Shown here: positions 63,456 through 64,000 of the stretch, one piece after another | How the letters are laid out: every line of letters starts with the position of its first letter | Numbering within the stretch: the stretch's first letter is position 1 | Source: Mariniblastus sp. | Lineage (GTDB): Bacteria > Planctomycetota > Planctomycetia > Pirellulales > Pirellulaceae | Length of the DNA: 64,000 bases | Direction of reading: 5' to 3' | NCBI GenBank assembly: GCA_022447605.1 | Contig: JAKVBG010000013.1 | Span: forward strand, 36,741 to 100,740 | Made by a program: the position numbers and the translations under genes | The notes under the pieces: generated by a model | Seen by the model: only the letters and a program-made list of their open reading frames with translations | Databases searched by the model: none | What the model was told of the DNA's origin: nothing

Positions 63456-64000
63456 TGATGAAGACAACCTTCAATAATCGCCGCACTGGTCTGACGCTGG
63501 TGGAGTTGCTGGTCGTGATTGCGATCATGTCCCTGTTAACCGCTTTGATCGTGCCGCAAGTCCGTCTGATCAACAAGGATCGGAACATTCGTGAAGCGGG
63601 CCGCGTGGTGGGAACCACCCTGACCCAGGCGCGCGACCGGGCCATCGCCACCGGTGCGGCCGGCCTGATGATTGAGCGAAACCTCAATCTGAACGTCGGT
63701 GAAAGCGTGTTTTACGGTGGTACCCGGCTCTATCTGATGCGTAAACTACCCAATTTTCAGGGTGAGGATGCGGTTGTCGGCACCAGCAGCGTACCGGGCA
63801 GTCCTGTTGAATTTACGGTGACCATGGACAAACCGTACAAGTGGGATCAGCAGTCGCCAGAAGAGAGGGTCATCCAGGTGGGAGATCGAATGCGACTGAA
63901 TCATGGGTCGATCCGATACCCGATAACCGGTTTTTCGGATCCGGGTGTGCCAACCAAGATAAAATTGCGGGTGGGAGGAATCTCGGGACCCCTGGAGGCG
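63455..64000 (+). CDS. Type IV pseudopilin (third), 3' truncated by window
   Basis: 182 codons are visible and the frame runs off the right edge. It starts at the ATG at 63455, overlapping the previous stop codon. The prepilin motif is 'T-G-L-T-L-V-E-L-L-V-V-I-A' (Gly-1, Glu+5). This is the GspH/FimT-like arrangement of a minor pseudopilin, but the C-terminus is missing. Confidence 0.85.
   Translation, partial: MMKTTFNNRRTGLTLVELLVVIAIMSLLTALIVPQVRLINKDRNIREAGRVVGTTLTQARDRAIATGAAGLMIERNLNLNVGESVFYGGTRLYLMRKLPNFQGEDAVVGTSSVPGSPVEFTVTMDKPYKWDQQSPEERVIQVGDRMRLNHGSIRYPITGFSDPGVPTKIKLRVGGISGPLEA

Overview
The window reads as chromosomal DNA from a planctomycete, most likely near Pirellulaceae. 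This is inferred from gene content, without any search. The clues are several PQQ-type beta-propeller proteins, many secreted proteins of unknown function, an RTX protein with an N-terminal LEPR/LL-like sorting motif, a 1,041-residue Asp-box propeller protein, a tig-clpP-clpP run, ECF sigma plus FHA genes, and short operons with frequent strand switches. No phage, insertion sequence, CRISPR array or rRNA operon was seen.

Layout. 1-9.4 kb: a PQQ propeller fragment, a HemN/HemW-like radical SAM protein, a GcvH-like lipoyl carrier overlapping a SnoaL-like gene, a two-cluster ferredoxin, a second radical SAM protein with a membrane protein, a DUF2927-like protein, a Gly-rich secreted protein and another PQQ protein. 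9.4-15 kb: a Cys-rich outer-membrane barrel with a strong terminator, a PQQ protein, a SenB-type glycosyltransferase and a GT2 enzyme. 15-20 kb: thyA-folA and the large propeller protein. 20-23.5 kb: hpf-ptsN-HPr, then RNase E/G behind a long structured leader. 23.5-26 kb: the RTX/LEPR protein. 26.5-31.3 kb: a MazG-like pyrophosphohydrolase, a DAACS symporter, a zinc-ribbon pseudoprotease and endonuclease III. 31.3-35 kb: three tandem exported cyclophilins. 35-40.4 kb: rsmD, two unknown exported proteins, an AhpD-like and an OsmC protein. 40.6-44 kb: two clpP genes, trigger factor and tRNA-Gly(GCC). 44.3-54.5 kb: FHA protein, ECF sigma factor, a FadB/J-type enzyme, a DUF4430 lipoprotein with a DUF6580-like membrane protein, a vWA protein and two other exported proteins. 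54.9-64 kb: a type IV pilus/type II secretion assembly operon (PilB, PilT, second PilB, PilC, three pseudopilins), running off the right edge.

How the genes work together. The clearest units are nucleotide synthesis (ThyA regenerates dihydrofolate, FolA reduces it), envelope and periplasmic protein folding (cyclophilins), cytosolic protein quality control (Tig, ClpP), PTS-type regulation (PtsN, HPr) beside ribosome hibernation and RNA decay, and pilus assembly. A recurring theme is enzyme folds that lost catalytic residues: the trypsin-like protein, the middle cyclophilin and the zincin-like tail of the RTX protein. The best candidates for something new are the radical SAM/lipoyl carrier/ferredoxin neighbourhood, the orphan SenB-type enzyme, the cyclophilin array with a degenerate member, the RTX protein with a possible pseudo-metallopeptidase tail, and the PilC with an extra hydrophobic insertion.
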